A DNA stretch of 64,000 nucleotides from Streptomyces sp. DSM 15324. GTDB lineage: Bacteria; Actinomycetota; Actinomycetes; Streptomycetales; Streptomycetaceae. The notes under the pieces were generated by a model, which saw only the letters and a list, made by a program, of their open reading frames with translations, made no database searches and had not been told where the DNA came from. The position numbers and the translations under genes are program-made. The stretch is taken from NCBI RefSeq assembly GCF_001514285.1, contig NZ_KQ949034.1, positions 108,540 through 172,539 on the forward strand, in the 5' to 3' direction. The number at the start of each line of letters is the position of its first letter. Position 1 is the first letter of the stretch. Below are positions 14,402 to 23,418 of the stretch, one piece after another.

Positions 14402-17004
14402 CTGCGGAACCTCCCCACCAGTCGGCGAGTCGTACGGCGGGCGAAGGCCGACGCGCCGGAGAGCGCGATGGCCGAACCCTGGGGACGCCAGCCGGCCGCG
14501 AACGGCGCGATCAGCCCGGCGAGCGCGCCGAGTCCCGCGCCGAGGGGAAGGGCCAGGCGGAACGGGACCGCCGGGTCGGCCGGGGTGAGGCCGCCTGCGG
14601 TGTTGATCAGGTCGGGTGCGGTGCTGCCGTGCGGGGCGGTGGAGGCGGACGACGGGGACGCCGTGGTGCCGGCCGGGGTCCCGGCGCCGGTGCCGCCGCC
14701 CCCGGTGGTGGCACCCGCTCCCCCTGAGCCGCCCGTGCCGCCCCCGGTCCCCGAGCCGGTCGAACCGCCGGTCGTCCCCTCGCCCCGGTAGGTCTCCAGC
14801 AGCTTCGCCGCGGTCAGCGCCTTGCCGCGCAGCGCGCGGCCCAGCGGCGCGTAGCCGAGCGGCAGGTCGCCGAGTTCGATGCCGGTGTGCTGGCCCGCCT
14901 GCACGGCGTAGCGCAGCAGCGCGCCGTAGCTCTTGCGCTCGGCCGCCTTGAGCTGCCCCGGTCGGACCACCGCGTCGACCAGCATGGCCAGCGGGTACGC
15001 GCCCGTCCGGGAAGCGGTGACCGGGACGACGGCGGGGCTGCCCTTGGCCGAGGTGGCCGCGGCGGTCAGGGACGCCGAGGTCGGAGTGACGTACCTGCCC
15101 GCGGAGTTGAGCAGACCGGCGGTCTGCAGACCGTAACGGGCCGCCGCTGCCGCGTCGGTGACGACCAGTTGGACGCGCTGGCCGACGTTCTGCGGACCGG
15201 GGGACTTCCACACCGGGGGGTTGGCGGTCGCGTCCCAGCTGGACTTCCACAGCTGGTCACCGCGGCGCGCGTGCTGCGCGGCGAGGAGCATGTCGTCCAC
15301 GTAGGGGTGGAAGTCGGTCATGCCCTGCTTGACGGTGGCCTCGGCGGAACCCGGCGGGATGGTGGTCCACGGGTCGGCCTTGGGATAGTCGTCGCGGGCC
15401 GCGGTGAAGGCGGAACCCATGGGGTTGAGGTCGGCGTTGGCGCTGTAATAGGGGTTGACCCGCATGCCGTCGTCGTCGGGTACGCCGGCCAGGAACCGCC
15501 GGGCGTCCTTGTCGGCGAGCACGTAGTTCCACAGCTGCCGGGCCGCGTCGGTGTGGCCGAGCGCGACCTCGAGGTCGGTGTCGGTGCTGGGGTTCTCGGG
15601 GATGGACTGGTTGGCGTACTCGGGGTTGAGTGTCAGGAACTCGGGGTCGGACAGCAGGCCTGCCGGGTTGTGCAGGGCCCAGCCGTAGCCCTTGGCGGCG
15701 GTCAGGGTGGCGGTACCGTTCGCGTAGACGGTCTTGACCGCTCCCCAGGGCGAGCCGCGGTACGACTCGGTGAGCAGCTTGGCGATCAGCCGCGGGTTGA
15801 GCTTCATGGAGGTGAACCGGGTCCCCTCCAGGGCCTTCTGTTCGCTGGTCGCCGTGGAACCGGGTTGTCGATCGATGGTGAAGCCGATGACGACGCCGGA
15901 GAGCGCGACGGGGGCGTAGGTGACTGTGCCCGTGGGGGCGGTCGTCCCGTCGTCCGAGCCGAGCGGCCGGGTGACGAAGCCGAGGGTGTCGGCGCCGGAG
16001 GTGATCCGGGCGCGGGTGTCGGCGTCGCCGAGCTGGGTGAAGCCGTAGACGGTGCCGGAGGCGCAGAGCTTGGCCTGCCAGCTGCTCATGGCCTCGGCGA
16101 CGAGTTCGCTGCCGATGGTGTCCTGCTGCTCGGCGCCGATCGTGCAGGAGGCGCCGACGGGGTTGAAGCCGAGCCGGACGGCGATGCGGTTCTTCCAGTT
16201 GGTCGAGGACACCGGGGATCCGGCGTTGACCTGGGTCCGGTCCTCGTAGGGCTCGCCGTCGAGGTCGAGGTGGCCCTGCGGGACGATGACCAGCCAGCAG
16301 GAGCGGCCGGTGACGGTGCCGTCGGCGTGGGTGAGGGGGGCGCCGCAGCCGAGCTGCGGGGCCTCGTTGAGGGTCTGGGTCTCGAAGATCTCCGTACCGG
16401 TGCCGTCCGCCTGGGTGCGGGCGAAGTCGATCTCGTTGGTGGTGGCGTGGTTGAAGAACCTGTTGTTCTGCGTGCCGCTGGTGACGACGGTGCCGTCGAC
16501 CGCCTTGAAGGGCACCTCGCCGAGGCCGTACGGCATGGTGGAGCCGTAGGTGTCGTCCTGCCCGTAGTGGGCGGGCTTCGCGCGGTAGACGGCGGCGCGG
16601 GTGTCGTCGTCGCCGTTGCCGGGCCAGTTGGAGCGGTCGGTGGTGGGTGAGGCGCCGTACTCGCACTGGGTGCGCGGCGGGCCGGGGTTGTCCGGGTGGG
16701 TGCCGTCGTCGTCGCCCCAGCACTGCATGATCTGGACGAAGTCGGTGTTGAACTGGTTCCCGGCGAAGGTGGTGGGCGTACCGCCGGTCCAGGAGACGGT
16801 GATGGCCCGGTCGGTCAGGCCCTCGGTCTGGCTCACCGTGAACCTCATGTCCGCGAACTCGCCGCGCCCGGAGACGGTCACGGCGGAACCGGCCGTGGTG
16901 GGGGCCGCGCCCGCGCCGGGCGCCGCCGCCACGGAGAGCAGCGCGCCCGCGAGGGCTCCCGCCACCCCGCCCACGGCCATCTGCAAGAGTCGGCGTGTCC
17001 TCAC
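14398..17004 (-). CDS. Large exported PstS-like protein with C-terminal membrane anchor
   Basis: This 868-residue protein starts at GTG 17004, which overlaps the upstream stop as GTGA. A signal peptide (~1-34) precedes a long extracytoplasmic region. Its N-terminal part has paired Cys (IMQCWGDDDG, RTQCEYG, GCGAP, RSCWLVI, ASCTIG). Its later part recalls the second lobe of phosphate-type binding proteins (YAPVALSGVVIGF, MKLNPRLIAKLLTESYRG, PEFLTLNPEYANQSIPE). A Gly/Ser/Thr-rich linker (~745-800) leads to a transmembrane helix (~815-838) and basic tail. The conserved anion-binding GSGT loop was not found, so ligand and mechanism are open. It sits between a PstS-like gene and the degenerate sortase. 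Confidence 0.7.
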   Translation of the reverse strand: MRTRRLLQMAVGGVAGALAGALLSVAAAPGAGAAPTTAGSAVTVSGRGEFADMRFTVSQTEGLTDRAITVSWTGGTPTTFAGNQFNTDFVQIMQCWGDDDGTHPDNPGPPRTQCEYGASPTTDRSNWPGNGDDDTRAAVYRAKPAHYGQDDTYGSTMPYGLGEVPFKAVDGTVVTSGTQNNRFFNHATTNEIDFARTQADGTGTEIFETQTLNEAPQLGCGAPLTHADGTVTGRSCWLVIVPQGHLDLDGEPYEDRTQVNAGSPVSSTNWKNRIAVRLGFNPVGASCTIGAEQQDTIGSELVAEAMSSWQAKLCASGTVYGFTQLGDADTRARITSGADTLGFVTRPLGSDDGTTAPTGTVTYAPVALSGVVIGFTIDRQPGSTATSEQKALEGTRFTSMKLNPRLIAKLLTESYRGSPWGAVKTVYANGTATLTAAKGYGWALHNPAGLLSDPEFLTLNPEYANQSIPENPSTDTDLEVALGHTDAARQLWNYVLADKDARRFLAGVPDDDGMRVNPYYSANADLNPMGSAFTAARDDYPKADPWTTIPPGSAEATVKQGMTDFHPYVDDMLLAAQHARRGDQLWKSSWDATANPPVWKSPGPQNVGQRVQLVVTDAAAAARYGLQTAGLLNSAGRYVTPTSASLTAAATSAKGSPAVVPVTASRTGAYPLAMLVDAVVRPGQLKAAERKSYGALLRYAVQAGQHTGIELGDLPLGYAPLGRALRGKALTAAKLLETYRGEGTTGGSTGSGTGGGTGGSGGAGATTGGGGTGAGTPAGTTASPSSASTAPHGSTAPDLINTAGGLTPADPAVPFRLALPLGAGLGALAGLIAPFAAGWRPQGSAIALSGASAFARRTTRRLVGRFRR

Positions 17005-18665
17005 TTCTGCTCCCCCTTGGCGTTGCGTCCGGCCAGCACCTGGGCGGTGACGGCGGGCACCAGGACCACGACGAGCAGGGTGAGTCCGGCCAGCACCATC
17101 AGGGTCTGCGAGGTGCTCCAGCCGTCGTCGGCCGCCACGGAGACGGGCGAGGCCAGCACGGTGGTGCCGCCGCTGCCGCCCGAGGCGGCCGGGTTCACGG
17201 TCTGACCGGTGTCCGGGTCGACGCTCGCGCCGGCCGTGGAGCCGGTCGCCCCGGCCGTTCCCCCGGTGGCTGCCGTACCACCGGTCGCCGAACCACCGCC
17301 CGTGGATCCGCCGGTCGAGCCACCGCTCGCCGATCCGCCGGAGCCGTTGTTCGTGGTCGTCGTCTGCCTCGCCCCGCCGGAGCCGGTGGCGCACTGCTTG
17401 GTCGCGCCCTTCTTGTCGCAGGCGGACGGCATGGGCGCGGTGGTGGCGAGCCGGTTGGTGCCGTCCGCGCTGAAGGTCGGGTTGTTGCAGCCCTTGATGT
17501 TGATGTTCTTGGGCACCACGCCGGGAATCTTGCGGATCTGGTCGAAGCCCGCCTTCACCAGGTTGATCGGCAGGGGTGAGTAGCCCAGCTCGGGCGCCTG
17601 CTGCTGCCCCTCGCACATGAAGTAGTAGGAGTACGCGCCGAGTGTCTTGCCCTTGGCGGTGGTGAAGGTCCCCTGCTCCTTGAGCGGGAGGATCATGTAC
17701 GCGTAGCTGGAGAGGACGTAGGAGCGCGGATCGGGGTCGCTGTAGACGGCGTCCAGGTTCTGGGTGAGGTAGTCCGCGGAGTTCTTGTTCGTGTTGATCC
17801 TCGCCTTGAGCAGCGACACCGCGACGTTCTGCGCGGTCGGCTCGGTGTAGTACCCGGCCGTGTTCAGGAGCTTGGCGACGGGGTAGTGCGCGTTGAGGGC
17901 GTAGGAGTAGTTGACGTATCCGATGGATCCCTCGCCGTAGCCCTGGGAGATGTACCCGGCAACGCCGAGGTCGCCGGACTGGGCGATCATGCCGGTGACG
18001 GTCGGGTAGTAGGAGGTCTCCCCGCAGGCGTTGCTGCGGCCGACCTTGGCGCAGTACGTCTTCCACAGCGCACTCTGCCGCTTCGCCATCCAGAGCGTGA
18101 GCTGGGCCGTGGCGCCCGAGCCGTCCGAGCGGACGACCGGCACGATGGCCCGGTGCGGCAGCTTCAGGCCCGGGTTGTCCGCCCGGATCGCCGAATCGTC
18201 CCAGTACCGTACGGCCGAGGTGAAGATCTTGGTCAGGGTGTCCTGGCCCAGCCGCAGGTTGGTGACCCGCTGCCCGTTGATCGTCAGGTGGTACATGAAC
18301 GCGGTGCCGCCCGCCACGATGGGCATGTACGCGTACGACCCGGCCACCGGCCGCTCCGGCGCGGAGCCGTCCTTCGGGTTGGTCTGGAAGGGGATGTCCG
18401 AGACGGCGAAGTCCGTGGTGCCGGCCAGGAACTGCTGACGGCCGTAGGAGGAGCCCTGGGGACTGTAGGAGATCTGCATGCCGTACTGCCGGACGTCACG
18501 GCGCCACTGGTCGACGGCGTTGAAGGCCCAGCTGGAACCCGACCCGCTGATCGGGGTGTAGCCCGCTGCGGCCGCGGGCGTGGCGCCGGCGCCGAGCAGC
18601 AGCGCCGGCGCCAGGACGAGGGCCGCGACGGCGGATCGCAGCGAGGAACGTATCCGACGGAGCAT
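17001..18665 (-). CDS. PstS-like substrate-binding protein with C-terminal anchor
   Basis: This 554-residue protein has a signal peptide ending ATPAAAAG, then a type II binding-protein domain. Motifs in PstS-like positions are GSGSSWAF (~41), GTTDFAVSDIPF (~84) and VVRSDGSGATAQ (~188), the loop that wraps phosphate in PstS. An acceptor-like C-terminal lobe contains Cys pairs (CAKVGRSNACG, CEGQ, CNNP). From ~430 comes a Gly/Ser/Thr/Ala linker, a hydrophobic helix (~522-545) and a short basic tail. The protein is therefore tethered to the membrane rather than lipidated. Its start overlaps the pstA-like stop by one base, so the two are co-translated. The ligand is probably a tetrahedral oxyanion. 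Confidence 0.8.
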   Translation of the reverse strand: MLRRIRSSLRSAVAALVLAPALLLGAGATPAAAAGYTPISGSGSSWAFNAVDQWRRDVRQYGMQISYSPQGSSYGRQQFLAGTTDFAVSDIPFQTNPKDGSAPERPVAGSYAYMPIVAGGTAFMYHLTINGQRVTNLRLGQDTLTKIFTSAVRYWDDSAIRADNPGLKLPHRAIVPVVRSDGSGATAQLTLWMAKRQSALWKTYCAKVGRSNACGETSYYPTVTGMIAQSGDLGVAGYISQGYGEGSIGYVNYSYALNAHYPVAKLLNTAGYYTEPTAQNVAVSLLKARINTNKNSADYLTQNLDAVYSDPDPRSYVLSSYAYMILPLKEQGTFTTAKGKTLGAYSYYFMCEGQQQAPELGYSPLPINLVKAGFDQIRKIPGVVPKNINIKGCNNPTFSADGTNRLATTAPMPSACDKKGATKQCATGSGGARQTTTTNNGSGGSASGGSTGGSTGGGSATGGTAATGGTAGATGSTAGASVDPDTGQTVNPAASGGSGGTTVLASPVSVAADDGWSTSQTLMVLAGLTLLVVVLVPAVTAQVLAGRNAKGEQK

Positions 18666-19993
18666 CAGTCCACCTCGGCGGGAGCGGGGGTCGGTTCGGC
18701 GGGAGCGGGGGTCGGTTCCGCGGGAGCGGACGCCGGAGCCGCAGGAACGGACGCCGACTCGACGGCAGCGGACGCCGGATCCGCGAGAACGGACGCCGGA
18801 GCCTCGAAGCGGCTCAGGTCACGCTGGGAGCGGCGGTCCGCGCGGCGGGACTGGCGGGGGCTCAGGTGTCCGGGACCGCGGCCGCCGACGACGCGGGCGA
18901 GTGTGAAGAGGAGCAGCACCAGTGCCAGCAGCACGAGTGCGGTGCCGAAGGCCCGCGTGATCATGGCGGGCTGGGGTGACCTGATGAAGGTGAACACCGC
19001 GAGCGGCAGCGACATCATGGGGCCCCGGGCCGGGTCGACGTTGAGCGCGGCGGTGGCACCTGCGGTGAGCAGCACCGGGGAGGTCTCGCCGATGCCGCGC
19101 GCGGTGCCGAGGATGACGGCGGTGGCCAGGCCCGAGCGCGCGGAGGGGAGCACCACGTGCCAGACGGTGCGCCAGCGCGGCGCGCCCAGCGCCTCCGCGG
19201 CCTCGGTGAGCGTGCCCGGCACCAGGCGCAGCACCACGTCGGCGGCACGGATGACGATCGGCAGCATCATCACGCTGATGGCGAGCCCCGCCGCCAGGCC
19301 CGACTTCTCGAAGCCCAGCATGAGGATCCAGCTCGCGTAGATGAAGAGGCCGGCCACGATCGAGGGCAGCGCGGTCATCGCCTCGACGATGGTGCGGACG
19401 AACCGGGAGAACCGTCCGGGCACCTGCCCGAGGTAGACGGCGCAGGTGATGCCCAGCGGGATGGTGATGGCGAGCGCGATGCCGATCTGGATCAGGGTGC
19501 CGGCGACCGCGTGCTGGACGCCACCGACGGTGATCGGGTCCAGCGGGCCCGCCGCCTGCATGTCCTGCGTGTAGAAGCCGGCGTGCGGCAGTGCCCGCCA
19601 GCCGCGGACGGCGGTGAAGCCGATGACCAGAACCAGCGCGGCGAACAGCAGCACGGCGGCGGAGTGCAGTACGACGGTCAGCAGCCGGTCCCGCACCAGG
19701 GGCCCGGCGGAGGAGCCGCCGCCGGCCGAGGTGTCCATCCACACCAGCACCGCGTAGACCAGCAGGAAGATCGCATAGGCGACGACGGCGAATCCGAGCG
19801 GCCCCGAGAGCGGCGCCAGTTCACCGAAGAGCAGCCAGGCCAGGCTGAGGCCGGTCGTGGCCGCGCCGCCGAGGGCGAGCAGGTCGTCGCGGCGCAGTCC
19901 GCCCAGGCGTCTGTGCTCCTCCGGTTCGTCCGGCGGCTCGGGGCGCGGTACGACGGTGGTGACGATGCCGGCCTTGTCGAGAGTGGTCGTCAT
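18665..19993 (-). CDS. PstA-like permease
   Basis: This 442-residue protein has about eight hydrophobic segments. It carries the ABC permease EAA-type loop AAEALGAPRWRTVWHVVLPSA (~280) and PstA-like stretches TALPSIVAGLFIY and ARGIGETSPVLLTAGAT. The N-terminal extension is longer than in ordinary PstA (an extra pair of helices near 35-75). The C terminus ends in an Ala/Pro/Glu/Ser repeat tail (about 395-442). ATG 19993 lies five bases after the pstC-like stop with GAGG upstream. It forms the transmembrane pore with the PstC-like protein. Confidence 0.88.
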   Translation of the reverse strand: MTTTLDKAGIVTTVVPRPEPPDEPEEHRRLGGLRRDDLLALGGAATTGLSLAWLLFGELAPLSGPLGFAVVAYAIFLLVYAVLVWMDTSAGGGSSAGPLVRDRLLTVVLHSAAVLLFAALVLVIGFTAVRGWRALPHAGFYTQDMQAAGPLDPITVGGVQHAVAGTLIQIGIALAITIPLGITCAVYLGQVPGRFSRFVRTIVEAMTALPSIVAGLFIYASWILMLGFEKSGLAAGLAISVMMLPIVIRAADVVLRLVPGTLTEAAEALGAPRWRTVWHVVLPSARSGLATAVILGTARGIGETSPVLLTAGATAALNVDPARGPMMSLPLAVFTFIRSPQPAMITRAFGTALVLLALVLLLFTLARVVGGRGPGHLSPRQSRRADRRSQRDLSRFEAPASVLADPASAAVESASVPAAPASAPAEPTPAPAEPTPAPAEVD

Positions 19994-19997
19994 GGGC

Positions 19998-21008
19998 TCA
20001 CGCCTCGCTCTGGGCGCCGGACCGGGAACGGGCCACGATCGACGACGCGGTGAAGTTGACCACCAGGGTCAGCAGGAACAGGGCCAGCCCGGCCGCCATC
20101 AGCGCGGAGACCCCGAAGCCGGAGGAGTCGCCGTAGTGCAGAGCGATCAGGGAGGAGACCGAGTTCGCACCGGTCTGCAGGATGTGCGGCTGGATGGTGA
20201 ACACCGGCGAGATGATCAGATACACCGCGATGGTCTCGCCCAGGGCGCGGCCGAGCCCGAGCATGGTGCCGCCGATGATGCCGGCGGCGCCGTACGGCAG
20301 GACGACGCTGCGGATCATGCCGGCACGGGTCGAGCCGAGCGCGTACGCACCCTCCCGTTCACCGACGGGAGCGCGGCTGAACACCTCGCGCATCACCGAG
20401 CACTGGATCGGCGCCACCATCAGGCCGACCACGATGCCCGCGACGAATGTCGAGGCGGTGTACACACTGGCGGACGCGAGCGGGTCGTCCTGGTGCGCCC
20501 CGTCCACGTGCAGGAACGGGATCCAGCCGAACCAGGTGGAGAGCCAGCGGGACAGGCCGATCACCTCGCCCTGCAGGAAGAACAGGCCCCACAGGCCGTA
20601 GACCACCGACGGCACCGCGGCCATCAGGTCCACCAGCGCGATCAGGGTGCGCCGCAGCCGCTCCGGCGCGATCTCGGAGATGTACAGCGCGCTCCCGAGC
20701 GCCAGCGGCACCGACACCACCACGGCCACGGCCGCGATCAGCAGGGTGCCGGTGAGGACGGCGGCGATGCCGAAGTCGTGTGTGTCGGGTTCCCACCGCT
20801 CGGTGGTCAGGAAGGAGAACCCGGCGGTGCGCAGTGCCTGGAGGGCGCGCAGCAGCAGAAACAGCCCGACGGCCGCCATGATGGCGAGCACGGCGAGACC
20901 GGAGCCGCGCAGCGCGCCCCGGAAGAGGCGGTCGCCGGTGCCCCGCGCGGTGGACAGCCGTCGTGGCGTGTCCTCGCCGGGCGGCGGCGCGGTCAGGGGG
21001 AGGCCCAA
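19998..21008 (-). CDS. PstC-like permease
   Basis: This 336-residue permease has six or more helices. It carries PstC hallmarks SALYISEIAPERLRR, DLMAAVPSVVYGLWG, FVAGIVVGLMVAPIQ and the coupling loop REGAYALGSTRAGMIRSVVLP. TTG 21008 is preferred because AAAGGAG lies seven bases upstream. The alternative GTG 21062 lies within a perfect 9-bp hairpin and its ribosome site would be sequestered. It is followed immediately by the PstA-like gene and presumably pairs with it. Confidence 0.88.
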   Translation of the reverse strand: MGLPLTAPPPGEDTPRRLSTARGTGDRLFRGALRGSGLAVLAIMAAVGLFLLLRALQALRTAGFSFLTTERWEPDTHDFGIAAVLTGTLLIAAVAVVVSVPLALGSALYISEIAPERLRRTLIALVDLMAAVPSVVYGLWGLFFLQGEVIGLSRWLSTWFGWIPFLHVDGAHQDDPLASASVYTASTFVAGIVVGLMVAPIQCSVMREVFSRAPVGEREGAYALGSTRAGMIRSVVLPYGAAGIIGGTMLGLGRALGETIAVYLIISPVFTIQPHILQTGANSVSSLIALHYGDSSGFGVSALMAAGLALFLLTLVVNFTASSIVARSRSGAQSEA

Positions 21009-21051
21009 GGTCGTGCTCCTTTCTGGTGGTGGCTGCGCGGCGCCCGGGGCC

Positions 21052-21075
21052 GGAGCCGACACGTCGGTCGGCTCC
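21052..21075 (-). terminator. Intra-operon hairpin between the SBP gene and pstC
   Basis: GGAGCCGAC and GTCGGCTCC form a perfect 9-bp stem with a six-base loop, 38 bp after the substrate-binding-protein stop. Such hairpins often stabilise the binding-protein message or partly terminate so that it exceeds the permease messages. Confidence 0.5.
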
Positions 21076-21112
21076 AGCCCCTTTCAGGCGATTTCGGGGT
21101 GCTGCTCGGGCG

Positions 21113-23176
21113 TCAGTAGCTGGTGACGACGACGCTCTTGGACTTGGCGTTCACGACGCTGTTGCCGGCGTAGCGGACGCTGAGCGTGTGCCTGCCCGTG
21201 GCGAGCTTGGCGATGGTGACGCTGACCTTGCCGCCGCTGAGGGTGCCGGTGCCGACCAGCGTGGAGCCCTTGTAGATCCGGACCTTGCCGGTCGGGGTCA
21301 CGCCGGTGGCGCTCACCTTGACGGTGATCGTGGCGTGCTTGGTGTGGCTGATCCGGGCCGGGGCGGTGACGGTCAGGGTCGGGGTGGCCTTGACGACGGT
21401 GAAGCCGACGTTCTTGCTGGAGGTGTTGTGGGCGCTGTCGCCGCCGTAGCGGATGCTCAGGGTCTTCGCACCGACGGCGCCGAGCTTCGTGGTGGCGACC
21501 TTGACCGTGGCCTTGCCGGAGGCGTTCAGGGTGGCCGACCCCACCTTGGTGCTGCCGTAGTACGCCGCGACGGTGCCGGTCGGCACGGTGGCGTCGGTGT
21601 GGCCGACGGTCACCGCGATCGACTCGGTGGTCCCGTACGCGGGCTTGGCCACCGCGGCCGAGGCGGTCACGGTCGTCGCCGTCTTCGCGGCGCCGACCAC
21701 CACGCCGGTCGTGGTCGCGTCGCTGTTGCCGTTGATGTCGGCGGCGTAGACCGTGACGGTGTACGAACCGGCCGTCAGGCCCGTCAGGTTGGCTCCGGTG
21801 GTGGAGGCGGGCACGTCCTTGTACGCGTAGCCGCTCACGGCCGCGCCGTTGCCGTCCTTCACGGTGACGCGGTAGTCGCTCACCGCGGCACCGGCGTTCG
21901 GGGCCCAGGACAGGGCGAGGGCACCTGCGCCCGGTGTGGCGGTCACGGACGGGGCGGCCGGGACCGCCTTGGAGAGGTTGGTGTCCTCCAGGCCTCCCAG
22001 CTTGACGTGCTTGTTGGTCGGGTCGGCGACGCCGTTGTAACTGACGTTCAGGAAGCCGAACTTCGCGATCACGGACTGGGCGGAGTTGGAGGCGAGGGCC
22101 GCCGTGTGGCTGTCGTCGGTCACGAAGACGTCGTAGAGAGGCTGGTTGAAGAAGACGCTGGTCGGGTCGATCGCCCGGGTGGAGACCACGTTGGAGACGT
22201 CGCGGCCGAAGGTGGCGTCGCCGAAGAAGTCGGGGTTGGAGGAGATCGTGCCGTCGGCGTTCTGGATCACCGGCGCGGTGTAGGTGCCGCCGTTCGTCTC
22301 GTCCAGCGAGCCGACGAACGCGCCGCCCGCGACGGCGGTCGCACTGCGGTCCGGGGCGGTGCCGTTGTGCTGGGCGACGAAGCTGGCGATGGAGAGCGGG
22401 ACGATGTCACCGTCGTTCTCGACGACCTTGTTCAGGCGGTTCTGCTGGACGGCCTTGCCGTCGTAGTCCAGCGTGTCGACGTTGCTGCCGAGCTGGGCGT
22501 CGGTGACCCCGATGGCCTTCTGGAAGAAGGTGCGGGTGCCGGCACCGGAGTTGGGTATGAACGGGTGGATCTTCACCCCGTTGATCTCCGTCAGCGCGCC
22601 GGTGTAGATGTCGTGCAGCTGCTGCTTCGTCAGCTGGGAGAGCGCCGAGCCCTTGGCCGCGTAGCCCACGGCGTCGCGGGCGAAGGGGATCGCGGTCAGC
22701 GCGGTGCCGGAGGCCGCGGGCGCGCTGGTGTTACGGGCGAAGTCGATCTGGTCCTGGATGTTCACCGTGCCGTCGTTCGCGCTCGAGGAGACGGCGTAGT
22801 TGCCGCCCGCGACGGAGTCGCTCAGGGCGAGGCGGCCCGCGTTGGCGCCGTTGGGACGCAGGAACGTCGGTCCGCTCGTCCTGGTCTTGATCTGCGAGGT
22901 CGTGGAGCCGGTGCCGGGCTCGGTCGCGTCGTAGGACGCGAGCGTGTAGCCGTCCGCGGTGACGGCGGTCGCGGCGTAGCTGGTGCCGTTGACCGTCTCA
23001 CCGGCCAGCGCGTCCAGGACGTCCTGGGTGACGTCGGAGCCGACGCCGACCAACTGGTGGGCGGTGATCCCCGTGCCGGGATCGGCGAACGCGGTGCCCG
23101 AGGTCAGGGCGAGAGGGGAGGTGAGCGTGGCGACGACGACAGCGGTCGCCACGACGGAAGTACGTCTCGAACGCAT
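21113..23176 (-). CDS. Secreted substrate-binding protein with Fn3 and two Ig-like domains
   Basis: This 687-residue protein has a signal peptide cut near AFA-DPG. A PstS-type binding domain follows (~33-405) with GVGSDVTQDVL, QIDFARNTSAP and anion-loop-like NSGAGTRTFFQ. A fibronectin III domain comes next (~410-500, APSVTATPGAGALALSW). Two Ig-like repeats (~505-595 and ~597-687) contain IRYGGDSAHNTSSK and VRYAGNSVVNAKSK. There is no membrane anchor or lipobox, so the tail domains may bind wall or matrix components. GAGGAG sits seven bases before ATG 23176. It is the first large gene of the operon. Ordinary PstS proteins lack such tails. Confidence 0.85.
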   Translation of the reverse strand: MRSRRTSVVATAVVVATLTSPLALTSGTAFADPGTGITAHQLVGVGSDVTQDVLDALAGETVNGTSYAATAVTADGYTLASYDATEPGTGSTTSQIKTRTSGPTFLRPNGANAGRLALSDSVAGGNYAVSSSANDGTVNIQDQIDFARNTSAPAASGTALTAIPFARDAVGYAAKGSALSQLTKQQLHDIYTGALTEINGVKIHPFIPNSGAGTRTFFQKAIGVTDAQLGSNVDTLDYDGKAVQQNRLNKVVENDGDIVPLSIASFVAQHNGTAPDRSATAVAGGAFVGSLDETNGGTYTAPVIQNADGTISSNPDFFGDATFGRDVSNVVSTRAIDPTSVFFNQPLYDVFVTDDSHTAALASNSAQSVIAKFGFLNVSYNGVADPTNKHVKLGGLEDTNLSKAVPAAPSVTATPGAGALALSWAPNAGAAVSDYRVTVKDGNGAAVSGYAYKDVPASTTGANLTGLTAGSYTVTVYAADINGNSDATTTGVVVGAAKTATTVTASAAVAKPAYGTTESIAVTVGHTDATVPTGTVAAYYGSTKVGSATLNASGKATVKVATTKLGAVGAKTLSIRYGGDSAHNTSSKNVGFTVVKATPTLTVTAPARISHTKHATITVKVSATGVTPTGKVRIYKGSTLVGTGTLSGGKVSVTIAKLATGRHTLSVRYAGNSVVNAKSKSVVVTSY

Positions 23177-23418
23177 GGGTGAACTCCTCGAAAGGCGGCC
23201 CACGGGCAGGGCGCCTCCGCGCAGGGGACAGCGAGCGCGGACGCGGTGCGGGCGGGCAGGCACGGAAAGAAGCGGGAAGCGGATGACCGCAGAGCTGAAT
23301 CACCGGAAACCGAAAGGCAGTTGGCCGAACGTCCGGGAGAAGGATTCGCCTAGGCGTGCCCGCGCACGTGGGGATCACGGCCGGGAGGAGTGAGCGCGCG
23401 TGTGAGTGTCGTTCAGAC
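23177..23418. other. 242-bp leader between the Cys-rich uORF and the SBP gene
   Basis: No gene is seen here. It holds the palindrome CGCCTAGGCG (about 23347-23356) and the start-proximal ribosome site. One GGTCATCC word (23281-23288, minus strand) resembles half a PHO box, but I find no tandem 11-bp partner. Confidence 0.4.

Noticed and set aside
14398..18066. Single 1222-codon protein
   Set aside because: The upstream part of this frame overlaps the well-supported PstS-like gene in another frame; GTG 17004 with GTGA overlap and a signal peptide is the real start.
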